Below are positions 15,485 to 22,839 of a stretch of 24,888 bases of DNA, piece by piece. Position 1 is the first letter of the stretch. Each line of letters begins with the position of its first letter. Under the pieces are notes generated by a model. That model was not told the DNA's origin. It saw only the letters and a program-made list of their open reading frames with translations, and did not search any database. The position numbers and the translations under genes are program-made. Source of the stretch: an uncultured Prevotella sp. (GTDB lineage: Bacteria; Bacteroidota; Bacteroidia; Bacteroidales; Bacteroidaceae); NCBI GenBank assembly GCA_905210845.1, contig CAJLYG010000024.1, forward strand, positions 1 through 24,888. The letters run 5' to 3'.

Positions 15485-16014
15485 TGCGCCTGCCCTCCCC
15501 TATGATAGTCGTACGACTCCGTAATGCGCTGAGGACAAATAGATCTTACGGCATCCTTCTGTTCCTGAGAACAAAAGGCATATCCATGCCCAAATTTCCC
15601 TTTAGCAATTCGATCCCTCACCGACTTATAGGCCGCGACGATCTCATTTTGCATATTGAAATAGGTATTATAACTGGCATTCGGGTCTGTCTTGATGGAA
15701 AGTAAATGCTGTTTCCCCCGATGGGTGACAAAATCCGCAACGATCCCCCGTAGTTTCCGGATCTCCGTGGGATGGTCATCGACCAATAATTGGTTTTGGG
15801 CCGTTATGGTCAGCGTCATCAGATTATTCTTGTTCACATCCGACTGCTCCTCCTGACGCTGACGGTCAGCTGGGGGAAGCTGCCGGGAGAGTCCCTTATC
15901 GACGTCCATGGATGTCGTGACAAGGAAAAAGATCAACAGCATAAAGGATATATCCGCTGTAGAGGTGGTATTCAATCCCGGAACAATATGTTTGCGACGC
16001 TGGAACAGTCCCAT
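15481..16014 (-). CDS. ExbD/TolR family protein, first copy
   Basis: The 177-residue protein has the ExbD layout: a basic N-terminus (MGLFQRRKHIVPGLNTTSTA), one membrane segment (about 21-37) with Asp21 in TADISFMLLIFFLV, and a periplasmic domain. The C-terminus is longer than in the second copy and contains two cysteines in YAFCSQEQKDAVRSIC (about 146-161), which could form a disulfide. Its start shares one base with the stop of the upstream membrane protein gene (TAATG) and its stop overlaps the second exbD start. Acts with ExbB and TonB in coupling proton flow to outer-membrane transport; the particular receptor is unknown. Confidence 0.93.
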   Translation of the reverse strand: MGLFQRRKHIVPGLNTTSTADISFMLLIFFLVTTSMDVDKGLSRQLPPADRQRQEEQSDVNKNNLMTLTITAQNQLLVDDHPTEIRKLRGIVADFVTHRGKQHLLSIKTDPNASYNTYFNMQNEIVAAYKSVRDRIAKGKFGHGYAFCSQEQKDAVRSICPQRITESYDYHRGGQAQ

Positions 16015-16553
16015 TAGTCCTCCTTTCTCTTATACCGCGTTGCCCCATAGACAACGGCACCGATAGCAACCAGGATCATACCAATGCCTGTAAAGATGAA
16101 CATATCTGCTACCTTAAGCCATAATGCATCCGTATACTCTTTCCCGTTCACCGTCATCGGAGCTGATGAGCCAAGCAAGAAGGTAAGCAACAGGGCGACC
16201 ATGGTACCGATCGCTATGATATAGGCTATTCTCTTCACAGGGATGCCATTGTCAACACGTTCTCCCCGCCCCCTCGTCTTCAAGGTATGGTAAATGGCAC
16301 ATCCCAAAATGGCAACGGCAGCAAGTACCATCCCATACATCAGGAAGAGAACAGCATTGGTGAAAAGGGGACTATTGAAATTCGGATCATCCATGTAGGG
16401 CCGATCAAAACCAACCAGGTAGAAAAGTCCAAAGACAAGAACCGCTACCGCCACGATCCCATATAAGATACGCTGCGATATCCTTTCCGCGGAGTTGCTT
16501 CTCCTTAACAGAGAGCCGGGAGCTTCCTTATGCCTATGTAACAACCCGTTCAT
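16014..16553 (-). CDS. Unknown four-helix membrane protein in exbB-exbD operon
   Basis: I do not recognise this 179-residue protein. Four membrane segments are visible at about 26-48, 63-92, 107-128 and 145-172; the N-terminus is basic and Ser-rich (LLHRHKEAPGSLLRRSNSAE). A short acidic, aromatic loop lies between the first two helices (GFDRPYMDDPNFNSPLF), and another between the third and fourth (SSAPMTVNGKEYTDALW); both are probably periplasmic. It is locked between exbB and the first exbD, with a 4 bp overlap (ATGA) on one side and a 1 bp overlap (TAATG) on the other, so it is made together with them. This suggests a partner of the ExbB/ExbD motor. No catalytic motif is seen. Confidence 0.85.
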   Translation of the reverse strand: MNGLLHRHKEAPGSLLRRSNSAERISQRILYGIVAVAVLVFGLFYLVGFDRPYMDDPNFNSPLFTNAVLFLMYGMVLAAVAILGCAIYHTLKTRGRGERVDNGIPVKRIAYIIAIGTMVALLLTFLLGSSAPMTVNGKEYTDALWLKVADMFIFTGIGMILVAIGAVVYGATRYKRKED

Positions 16554-17461
16554 TTCTTTAACTGATATTTCATAATAGCATCCAGCAAAGTGATGGACGA
16601 TTCTTCCATCTGACTGGTCAGATGGTCAATCTTAGACAAGATATAGTTATAGAAGATCTGGAGGATCAAAGCGACAATGATACCGAAGATTGTCGTGATC
16701 AAGGCTACTTTCATACCTGCTGCCACGATCGTAGGACTAATATCACCGGCTGTCTGGATCTGGTCAAAAGCCATGACCATACCAATCACCGTACCCAAGA
16801 AACCCAACGAAGGAGCCATAGCGATGAATAAGGTGATCCAAGAACAGCCTTTTTCCAGATTGGCAGCCTGAACGGAGCCGTAAGAAGCGACAGAACGCTC
16901 TACCGTTTCTATCGATTCATCAATACGATTCAACGCTTGCAGGCAGATGGCGGCAACAGGACCACGGGTTTGACTGCAATCAGCCTTGGCACCTTCCACA
17001 TCATTACTCTCAATCTTCGCCGTGATATCTTTCATGAATCTTTTGGCATTGATCTCCGAAAGGCTCAGATAGATGATTCGCTCTATGCAAAAGGCAAGGC
17101 CAATCACGAGTGCAAGGGCAACGAGCGACATAAAGCCCGCATTTCCTTCGATGAACTTTGTCTTCAGCGACTTATGAAAGCCTTCATGCTGCTCCTGGAC
17201 CAAAGAAGAATCCGAAGCAGCATAGGAATCATCTAAAAGATCAGCATTGGCAAGAGAATCGCTTGCCACGCTATCGGTAGCACTTGCAGCTCCCGGAAGG
17301 GCATCACCTTGATGGGCATCCGGACGAGGCGAGGCTTTCTTGCCTTGCAGACTGGTCTTATTGACCTCATTGACCTTTGGACCTGCCTGAATGATAGAAC
17401 TACAACTGAATATAAGAAGGGTAATTATTGCAAATTTAGCAATCAAACTTTTCATTTGCAT
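16550..17461 (-). CDS. exbB: MotA/TolQ/ExbB proton channel family protein
   Basis: This protein of about 303 residues is an ExbB-type proton channel. It has an N-terminal signal-like segment (MKSLIAKFAIITLLIFSC), a long Asp/Ser-rich periplasmic stretch, and three ExbB helices: GFMSLVALALVIGLAFCIERI, WITLFIAMAPSLGFLGTVIG and the region ISPTIVAAGMKVALITTIFG onward. The family signature GFLGTVIGMVMAF in the second helix is clear. Two close ATGs (17461 and 17455) are possible starts; a TTG at 17476 is less likely. The N-terminal extension is longer than in E. coli ExbB but familiar from Bacteroidetes. First gene of a four-gene overlapping operon with two exbD genes. Confidence 0.93.
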   Translation of the reverse strand: MQMKSLIAKFAIITLLIFSCSSIIQAGPKVNEVNKTSLQGKKASPRPDAHQGDALPGAASATDSVASDSLANADLLDDSYAASDSSLVQEQHEGFHKSLKTKFIEGNAGFMSLVALALVIGLAFCIERIIYLSLSEINAKRFMKDITAKIESNDVEGAKADCSQTRGPVAAICLQALNRIDESIETVERSVASYGSVQAANLEKGCSWITLFIAMAPSLGFLGTVIGMVMAFDQIQTAGDISPTIVAAGMKVALITTIFGIIVALILQIFYNYILSKIDHLTSQMEESSITLLDAIMKYQLKK

Positions 17462-17473
17462 ATTGAATTTAGC

Positions 17474-17481
17474 CAAAAATA
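17474..17481 (-). promoter_or_regulatory. Putative -7 element of the exbB operon
   Basis: TATTTTTG on the minus strand matches TAnnTTTG and lies just upstream of the exbB start, directly after the tRNA-Ser 3' end. The position of a -33 box would fall in the T-arm of the tRNA gene, where only GGTT is found, so read-through from the tRNA promoter is an alternative. Confidence 0.35.
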
Positions 17482-17483
17482 TG

Positions 17484-17571
17484 CGGAAAGAGGGGGATTC
17501 GAACCCCCGAACCGCTTTGGACGGTTACACGCTTTCCAGGCGTGCCTCTTCAGCCACTCGAGCATCTTTCC
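17484..17571 (-). tRNA. tRNA-Ser (GGA)
   Basis: The 88-base minus-strand sequence folds as a class II tRNA. The acceptor stem is GGAAAGA with TCTTTCC and discriminator G. The anticodon arm CACGC-CTGGAAA-GCGTG gives anticodon GGA, which reads UCC and UCU serine codons. A long variable arm (CCGTCCAAAGCGG region) and the T-arm GGGGGTTCGAATCCCCC complete the fold. The 3' CCA is not encoded (CAT follows). It lies between tatD and exbB, with its own -7 box upstream. Confidence 0.97.
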
Positions 17572-17585
17572 TTCTAAACGCGGTG

Positions 17586-17593
17586 CAAATTTA
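17586..17593 (-). promoter_or_regulatory. Putative -7 element of tRNA-Ser
   Basis: TAAATTTG on the minus strand fits the -7 consensus and ends 14 bp upstream of the tRNA 5' end. The region 20 bp further upstream is T-rich without a clear TTTG. Confidence 0.5.
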
Positions 17594-17640
17594 TGGTTTT
17601 TCTACCGAATAAAAAAATTTTCCGTTGCTTTTTTCATTCT

Positions 17641-18438
17641 TTAATACAAAGAAATATGAAAAACTCTTTCCACCGTGGCATTTGTCGTGTCGGCAACATC
17701 CTCCGCCGTTGTCTGATACACCTCAGCCAACTTGTCCTGGACAAGGGTCACAAAAGCACTTTCATTCCGCTCACCACGGTGGGGGACCGGTGCCATATAG
17801 GGACTGTCTGTTTCCAACACGATCCTTTTCAAAGGAACGACCTGTGGCAATACTTCTGGCAAATGACTTTTCTTGAATGTCAAGACGCCACCAATTCCCA
17901 AGACGAACCGGTCGAAACGCAACAGTTCCGCAGCTTCCTTCTCATTTCCCGTAAAGCAATGGAACACGCCTCCTGGCAACTCCTTCTCATAAGGCTTAAG
18001 CAGATGGAGCATCTCATTCTGGCCTTTACGACAATGGATCATCAAAGGAAGCTGGTATTCGATCGACCATCTTACCTGTTCCTCAAGCACTTCCAACTGC
18101 TTTTTCTCAAACTCCCGGCTCCAATAATAGTCCAGCCCCACCTCACCTATCGCTATGAAGGAGGGATGGGCAGACTTCTGGTCTGCATCAAGTATCCTTT
18201 TCATGGTTACCAGGACATCCTTCCAATCCGACTTCACCTCTTCCGGATGCAGTCCGATCATCGGGAAAGCATAACCAGGATATTCCCGGCAAGTAGCGAG
18301 CACGGTCTCCAACGACTTCAAATCGATATTGGGAAGGAATACCTTCCCCACGCCAGCTGCCTTTGCCCTGCTGATCACGGCAGGGAGATCGTCTTTAAAC
18401 TCCTCCCCATCTAAATGTGTATGTGTATCTATAATCAT
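17641..18438 (-). CDS. tatD: TatD family metal-dependent hydrolase / DNase
   Basis: The 265-residue protein is a TIM-barrel metallohydrolase of the TatD family (cytoplasmic 3'-5' DNase in E. coli). The metal ligands are visible: His6 and His8 in IDTHTHLD, Glu99 in IGEVGLDYYW, His135 in IHCRKG, His160 in FHCFTGN and Asp211 in LETDSPYM. The ATG at 18438 is chosen because the first strand with DTHTH begins right there; the frame stays open upstream into the preceding gene. It lies 2 bp after the conserved unknown gene and forms the end of a tonB to tatD gene string. Length is normal for the family. Confidence 0.95.
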   Translation of the reverse strand: MIIDTHTHLDGEEFKDDLPAVISRAKAAGVGKVFLPNIDLKSLETVLATCREYPGYAFPMIGLHPEEVKSDWKDVLVTMKRILDADQKSAHPSFIAIGEVGLDYYWSREFEKKQLEVLEEQVRWSIEYQLPLMIHCRKGQNEMLHLLKPYEKELPGGVFHCFTGNEKEAAELLRFDRFVLGIGGVLTFKKSHLPEVLPQVVPLKRIVLETDSPYMAPVPHRGERNESAFVTLVQDKLAEVYQTTAEDVADTTNATVERVFHISLY

Positions 18439-18440
18439 GA

Positions 18441-19139
18441 CTAATACAGATGTTCCTCGTGACGACGATAATAATAGACGACGCCAAACTTCCGGCATGC
18501 CGCATATCGGATCTCTGGAGGCTCTTTCTCAAAATGTTTCTCTATCTGGTTCCAAAGGTCTAAAAGGATCTCATCTACTTCAGGGCGCAATTTCTGGATA
18601 TCCTCCAGTGCTTTATTAGTACGGCTTTGAAGTCCCTTCTGCCTTTCATAGACTTCCCTGAAGATATCATAATGGGTCAGCACCATCCCAATCGTTGGAT
18701 TGTAAATAGCACGTCCTCCTTTCTTGATCCTTGCCTTTTCGCCCTCAACAGTCTTCTTCCCCCACTCCAAGAGTCCCTCAACAGTTTTCAAGTTGGGCAC
18801 TGCCGTCGTCTCCGGATCCAGTCCATACAATGTCAAGGCCTGTTTCCGGATTTCCTTTCTTTCCACTGACATAAACAGCACCTGCAGGAAATGGCTTACA
18901 TACATCGTTGCCCTTTTCTGCAGTGCATCTATTTTCCCGGAATGCCTGGTCTGCGCCTGTAAGCACAGTCTGTATTGCTCACAAGCCGTAAACAGATGGT
19001 CATAAGCCGATTGGGCACGATTCAGGGTCTTCCAGTCGATGAACCTGTTCCTGACCGTGTAGATATCATTGTTATCCAGCAAGGTCTTCAATGCCTTCAG
19101 CCTGGCAGCATCTGTCTTGGGAAGTCTTCTATAGGGCAT
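18441..19139 (-). CDS. Conserved protein of unknown function between prenyl synthetase and tatD
   Basis: I do not recognise a characterised family. The 232-residue protein has no signal peptide or membrane segment and appears cytoplasmic and mostly helical. It is rich in Lys, Arg and Glu; helical stretches such as RNRFIDWKTLNRAQSAYDHL (30-49) and the heptad-like C-terminal part (about 172-210) suggest a coiled-coil or helical bundle. It ends in the aromatic and basic tail KFGVVYYYRRHEEHLY. I have seen similar hypothetical proteins in Bacteroidetes genomes but cannot name one with a function. It lies 15 bp after the polyprenyl synthetase and 2 bp before tatD, so it is very probably cotranscribed with both. 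Confidence 0.85.
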   Translation of the reverse strand: MPYRRLPKTDAARLKALKTLLDNNDIYTVRNRFIDWKTLNRAQSAYDHLFTACEQYRLCLQAQTRHSGKIDALQKRATMYVSHFLQVLFMSVERKEIRKQALTLYGLDPETTAVPNLKTVEGLLEWGKKTVEGEKARIKKGGRAIYNPTIGMVLTHYDIFREVYERQKGLQSRTNKALEDIQKLRPEVDEILLDLWNQIEKHFEKEPPEIRYAACRKFGVVYYYRRHEEHLY

Positions 19140-19154
19140 TCGCGATGGCTTTTA

Positions 19155-20129
19155 TTAATAGGTGCGTTTCATCATCCTTTGGGCATATTCACGCAATTCA
19201 CCTTTCTGCCCCTCAGGCACGTTCACGGCATCCAGGAATTTCTTGCTGTTCTGGAAATAATAATCGATTTTCTCTTGGGCAAGCTGGTCAATGCCAATAT
19301 CATTATAGAGCTTTGTCACGGCAGCGATCTTCTCCGCCGGGTCAAAGGATTTTTTCGAGACCCACTCTAACAGAGTTTGATATTGACTGGCATCAGCATT
19401 CTCAAAAGCCTTAATCAGCATAAAGGTCTTCTTGTTACAAAGAATATCTCCGCCCACGACCTTTCCAAACACTTTCGTGTCGCCATAGACATCTAAATAA
19501 TCATCCTGCAATTGGAAGGCAAGCCCTATCTGTTCCCCAAACTTATATAAAAGACCTGCATCCTCATCGGAGGCATCGGCTAAGATCGCGCCCATCTTGA
19601 GGGCACAAGCTAACAGGACACTGGTTTTCAAGCGGATCATCTCGATGTATTCCTCTTCCCTGACATCCGTGCGATCCTCAAAATCCATGTCATACTGCTG
19701 CCCTTCGCCAATTTCCAAGGCGGTCTCCGTAAAGAGGTCTAAAATGGGTTTCAACTTAGCAGGGTCACACTGTGCCATCCGTTCGTATGCCAGGACCAAC
19801 ATGGAATCTCCAGAAAGGATTGCGGTATTGGCATTCCATTTCTGGTGAACGGTCAGATGCCCACGCCGCAACTTGGCATTATCCATGAGATCATCATGTA
19901 ATAATGTATAATTATGATAGGTCTCCAAGGCACATGCGGTGGAAAGGATCTGCTCAGGATGGTCCTTATACATATTATATGCGAGGAGCATCAAGGTAGG
20001 ACGAATACGCTTGCCCCCCATGGAAAGCGCATAGCGGATAGGAGCATACAACGTCTGGGGCTTACGGTCATAAGGAAGATGGTCCAAATAATCGTTTACC
20101 AGGTTCAGGATTTCTTGTGCTGTTAACAT
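19155..20129 (-). CDS. Polyprenyl synthetase (short-chain isoprenyl diphosphate synthase)
   Basis: The 324-residue enzyme joins isopentenyl diphosphate units to an allylic diphosphate. The key motifs are GGKRIRP (38-44), the first Asp-rich motif DDLMD at 79-83, and the second Asp-rich motif DDYLD at 208-212, which bind Mg-diphosphate. The first motif is plain DDxxD with Tyr74 five residues upstream, a bulky residue that in this family limits chain length, which suggests a C15 or C20 product rather than a quinone side chain. Substrate length is therefore an inference. The start is ATG at 20129. It follows tonB by 35 bp and precedes the conserved unknown gene by 15 bp. Confidence 0.93.
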   Translation of the reverse strand: MLTAQEILNLVNDYLDHLPYDRKPQTLYAPIRYALSMGGKRIRPTLMLLAYNMYKDHPEQILSTACALETYHNYTLLHDDLMDNAKLRRGHLTVHQKWNANTAILSGDSMLVLAYERMAQCDPAKLKPILDLFTETALEIGEGQQYDMDFEDRTDVREEEYIEMIRLKTSVLLACALKMGAILADASDEDAGLLYKFGEQIGLAFQLQDDYLDVYGDTKVFGKVVGGDILCNKKTFMLIKAFENADASQYQTLLEWVSKKSFDPAEKIAAVTKLYNDIGIDQLAQEKIDYYFQNSKKFLDAVNVPEGQKGELREYAQRMMKRTY

Positions 20130-20164
20130 TGATACGAATCGTTTTAGACTTTATTTTCTGTATT

Positions 20165-20884
20165 TTACAATTTAAAGACAACCGGTATAGCGAACATCGT
20201 GCGACAAGGCTTGTTGTTCTCTATGCCAGGTTTCCACTTAGGCATCATCCGGATCACGCGAAGGGCTTCACGATCAAGGTCAGGATCCGCCGATTTCTCC
20301 AATTTCACATCTGCAATGCTACCATCTTTATTGACGATAAAGGAGACAACGACCTTTCCTTCAATCCGCTGTCGCTGGGCCATCGGAGGATAACGAAGGT
20401 TCCTGGTCAGCCATTTCATAAACTCGACCATTCCCCCTGGGAATTCTGGCAACTGCTCTACGATTCGCTCTTCCTTGGGATTACCGTTTTCATCAACTTC
20501 TACCGGTGTTTGGGGAAGAGCCTGTGTCACTGTGGCATCCGCTGCCTGTCCTTCCCCATTTCCGACCATCAGGGGATTGCTGTTTGGCGATACTTCTTCC
20601 AAGGTCTTCGGAGTATGGTCCACAGCCTTGATATTATTGGTAACGGAGGGAGATGACGGTGCTGAGGTCCCGTACGACACCATATCTTTCTGGTCCATGG
20701 CCGGTATCATGTCAATGTCCTGAGACAAGTCGTCTATCAGTTGGTCATTATCCTTGGCTTGTTTGTCACGACTTGTGTACTCAAATCCGACAAACAACAA
20801 CGCCAAGACGAAAATCAGTCCCAACAGGAATCGTGTTGTTCTCTGACCCTCAAGATCCGAAATGTTAGTTTTCTTTGTTTCCAC
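20165..20884 (-). CDS. Energy transducer TonB
   Basis: The 239-residue protein has a short cytoplasmic N-terminus, one membrane helix (TTRFLLGLIFVLALLFVGFE, about 16-35), an acidic periplasmic linker, and a C-terminal TonB domain (about 160-239) containing RNLRYPPMAQRQRIEGKVVV and the ending MFAIPVVFKL. TonB couples ExbB/ExbD energy to outer-membrane SusC/TonB receptors. The linker is not proline-rich as in E. coli, which is common in Bacteroidetes. The start codon is GTG at 20884: an in-frame TAA lies 15 bp further upstream, and the first ATG inside would remove the membrane helix. A consensus promoter and a palindrome at the start of transcription lie upstream. It heads the string tonB-prenyl synthetase-unknown-tatD. 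Confidence 0.93.
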   Translation of the reverse strand: METKKTNISDLEGQRTTRFLLGLIFVLALLFVGFEYTSRDKQAKDNDQLIDDLSQDIDMIPAMDQKDMVSYGTSAPSSPSVTNNIKAVDHTPKTLEEVSPNSNPLMVGNGEGQAADATVTQALPQTPVEVDENGNPKEERIVEQLPEFPGGMVEFMKWLTRNLRYPPMAQRQRIEGKVVVSFIVNKDGSIADVKLEKSADPDLDREALRVIRMMPKWKPGIENNKPCRTMFAIPVVFKL

Positions 20885-20904
20885 TCCAAATAATAAACCT
20901 TAGA

Positions 20905-20928
20905 GAATTCCGTTATGATAACGAATTC
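20905..20928. promoter_or_regulatory. Palindrome at the tonB transcription start, candidate operator
   Basis: GAATTC (20905-20910), an unpaired C, GTTAT, G, ATAAC and GAATTC (20923-20928) form an 11-bp-per-arm inverted repeat with one extra base. It begins about 5 bp after the -7 box of the tonB promoter, so it would cover the transcription start. It could be a repressor site or form a leader hairpin. Confidence 0.55.
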
Positions 20929-20933
20929 GCGTA

Positions 20934-20964
20934 CAAAGATAGTGCAATTTAAGTGAAGAACAAA
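20934..20964 (-). promoter_or_regulatory. Bacteroidetes-type promoter of tonB
   Basis: Read on the minus strand: TTTG (20964-20961), a 19 bp spacer and TATCTTTG (20941-20934). The GTG start is about 50 bp downstream. Confidence 0.75.
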
Positions 20965-20979
20965 AGAATTTATTCTTTT
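20962..20979. repeat. Inverted repeat AAAAGAAT-TT-ATTCTTTT
   Basis: Two perfect 8-base arms separated by TT, overlapping the -33 box of tonB and lying 28 bp before the porQ start codon. It is a possible operator for either divergent gene. Confidence 0.5.
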
Positions 20980-21006
20980 TTACTTCATAAAGATGAGTCA
21001 TTTTAA

Positions 21007-21954
21007 ATGAAAAAAATCTTTCTTGCCCTCCTGTTATCCCTGTTGATTACGAACGCTCTGGCACAGGAGAGTCAAACGGAATACAATTTCCTCCGCCTAC
21101 CTGTCAGCGCACATGCTGCTGCATTAGGTGGAGACAATATCACGATCATCGAAAACGATGCCTCGTTGATATTCAACAACCCTGCCTTACTGACCTCTGT
21201 CGATGACAAGACGATTACGCTGAATTATATGAACTATATGGAAGGTGCCAATACGGCAAGTGCCATTTTCAACAGGGTGATCAAGGAACGGACGTCTGTC
21301 GCTGTGTCTGCGCAGTACATGGATTATGGGAAGATGAAGGAAGTGGATGAGAACAACGTGCAAACGGGGGAGTTCAGCGCAAAGGATATTGCCCTTGCCG
21401 GCTATTTCTCCTATCTCCTGACCGATCGACTGGCTGGAGGGATCACCGCCAAGTTCATCACTTCCTACATCGGCAATTATCATTCCATAGCCATGGGGGT
21501 AGACTTAGGGTTGAATTATTACGACCCCGACCGGGAATGGTCGCTTTCCTTGGCAGCCAAGAACTTAGGGGGACAGTTGAAAGCGTATGATGAGGAATAT
21601 GAAAAAATGCCTATCGATGTCCAGGCGGGTTTCTCGAAAAGATTCGTCAATACACCTTTCAGGCTGTCCACCACATTAGTCGACCTCAACCATTGGGACT
21701 ACAAGTTTATCGACCATGTCACAGCGGGCTTGGATGTCCTGCTCTCTGAGTCCATCTGGGTGGGGGCAGGATATAATTTCCGACGGGCTCATGAGATGAG
21801 CATTACAAACACGGATGGGGAAGAAAGCAGTCATGGGGCTGGCTTTTCCATGGGAGCAGGAATCAACCTGGAACGGTTCCATCTGAACATTGCTTATGGG
21901 AAATACCATGTGTCCAGTTCCTCCATCATCATTAATGTAGCATACAGTTTATAA
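21007..21954 (+). CDS. porQ: Type IX secretion system protein PorQ
   Basis: The 315-residue protein begins with a signal peptide (MKKIFLALLLSLLITNALAQ) and reads as an outer-membrane beta-barrel of the PorV/PorQ (FadL-related) kind. LRLPVSAHAAALGGDNITII near the N-terminus and the final strand IIINVAYSL are typical. PorQ is needed for secretion by the Bacteroidetes type IX system, probably with PorZ at the cell surface. Its position directly before cmk (6 bp gap) repeats the porQ-cmk pair of Porphyromonas gingivalis, which strongly supports the name. Together with the PorE-like lipoprotein it shows that a type IX secretion system is likely present, although the core genes porKLMN and sov lie outside the window. 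Confidence 0.88.
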   Translation: MKKIFLALLLSLLITNALAQESQTEYNFLRLPVSAHAAALGGDNITIIENDASLIFNNPALLTSVDDKTITLNYMNYMEGANTASAIFNRVIKERTSVAVSAQYMDYGKMKEVDENNVQTGEFSAKDIALAGYFSYLLTDRLAGGITAKFITSYIGNYHSIAMGVDLGLNYYDPDREWSLSLAAKNLGGQLKAYDEEYEKMPIDVQAGFSKRFVNTPFRLSTTLVDLNHWDYKFIDHVTAGLDVLLSESIWVGAGYNFRRAHEMSITNTDGEESSHGAGFSMGAGINLERFHLNIAYGKYHVSSSSIIINVAYSL

Positions 21955-21960
21955 ACAACA

Positions 21961-22653
21961 ATGAAAAAGATTATCATAGCAATCGACGGTTATTCCTCTT
22001 GTGGCAAGAGCACAATGGCCAAAGACTTAGCACGTGAGATCAACTATATCTATGTTGACACCGGTGCCATGTATCGTTCCGTAACGCTTTTTGCCTTGCG
22101 GAAAGGACTTTTCAACGAAGATGGGTCTATCCAACAGGAAGAATTGGAGAAAGAAATCCCTCACATCACGATCAGCTTTCAATTCAATCCAGAGACAGGT
22201 CGGCCAGACACCTTCCTCAATGGGGAAATGGTAGAGCAAGAAATCCGCGGCATGGAGGTTTCACAACATGTGAGTCCCATTGCTGCCCTGCCCTTCGTAC
22301 GGCAATTTCTCGTCGCCCAACAACAGAGGATGGGAGAACAGAAAGGAATCGTCATGGATGGCAGGGATATCGGTACCGTAGTCTTCCCCCATGCTGAACT
22401 GAAAATCTTCGTCACTGCATCTGCACAAGTACGTGCCCAGCGCCGCTTTGATGAGCTGCAAGCCAAAGGAATGCCTGCCGACTATGACAGCATCCTGAAA
22501 AATGTTGAGGAGCGCGATTACATCGATACCCACAGGGATGTATCTCCTTTAAAGAAAGCAGAAGATGCCATTACCTTAGATAACAGCAACATGACGATTG
22601 AAGAGCAGAAGCAATGGCTGCTCGACCAATACCATAGAGTGGCGGGGGCATAA
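21961..22653 (+). CDS. cmk: Cytidylate kinase
   Basis: The 230-residue enzyme phosphorylates CMP and dCMP with ATP. The P-loop is GYSSCGKST at residues 10-18, followed by [16 protein letters not shown] for nucleotide-monophosphate binding. [20 protein letters not shown] in the middle and [20 protein letters not shown] near the C-terminus, with the conserved Arg residues, are typical of the family. The start is ATG, 6 bp after the porQ stop, so both are probably cotranscribed. Length is normal (about 220-235). A hairpin follows the stop codon. Confidence 0.97.
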   Translation: MKKIIIAIDGYSSCGKSTMAKDLAREINYIYVDTGAMYRSVTLFALRKGLFNEDGSIQQEELEKEIPHITISFQFNPETGRPDTFLNGEMVEQEIRGMEVSQHVSPIAALPFVRQFLVAQQQRMGEQKGIVMDGRDIGTVVFPHAELKIFVTASAQVRAQRRFDELQAKGMPADYDSILKNVEERDYIDTHRDVSPLKKAEDAITLDNSNMTIEEQKQWLLDQYHRVAGA

Positions 22654-22672
22654 GAAAGCTCTCCCTGCAAGC

Positions 22673-22715
22673 AATAGGCAACCGTCTTTGGTGAAATCAA
22701 ATTCGGTTACCTATT
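22673..22715 (+). terminator. Hairpin after cmk
   Basis: AATAGGCAACCG (22673-22684) pairs with CGGTTACCTATT (22704-22715), 12 positions with one C-A mismatch, around a 19-base loop that can itself form TTTG/CAAA. A pyrimidine-rich CTCTTATTATT follows. It lies between cmk and the promoter of the next gene. Confidence 0.5.
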
Positions 22716-22736
22716 CTCTTATTATTCCAAGAGGGA

Positions 22737-22768
22737 TTTGGCTGGTTCCATAAAAAGCATTACCTTTG
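22737..22768 (+). promoter_or_regulatory. Bacteroidetes-type promoter of the antiporter gene
   Basis: TTTG (22737-22740), a 20 bp spacer and TACCTTTG (22761-22768) match both boxes exactly. The leader to the ATG is about 65 bp, with no recognised riboswitch. Confidence 0.8.
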
Positions 22769-22839
22769 CACCCGTTGATGGATAAAGTATCAATAGGAAC
22801 GAAAGGTAAAAGTCGGTTTTTCAGTATATATTTTATAGC

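Noticed and set aside
17484..17571. tRNA-Ser as an attachment site for an integrated element.
   Set aside because: No integrase, no repeated tRNA 3' end and only core genes on both sides.
17593..18414. A 273-codon plus-strand frame opposite tatD.
   Set aside because: It is antisense to a gene with all TatD metal ligands in order; it has no promoter or family resemblance.
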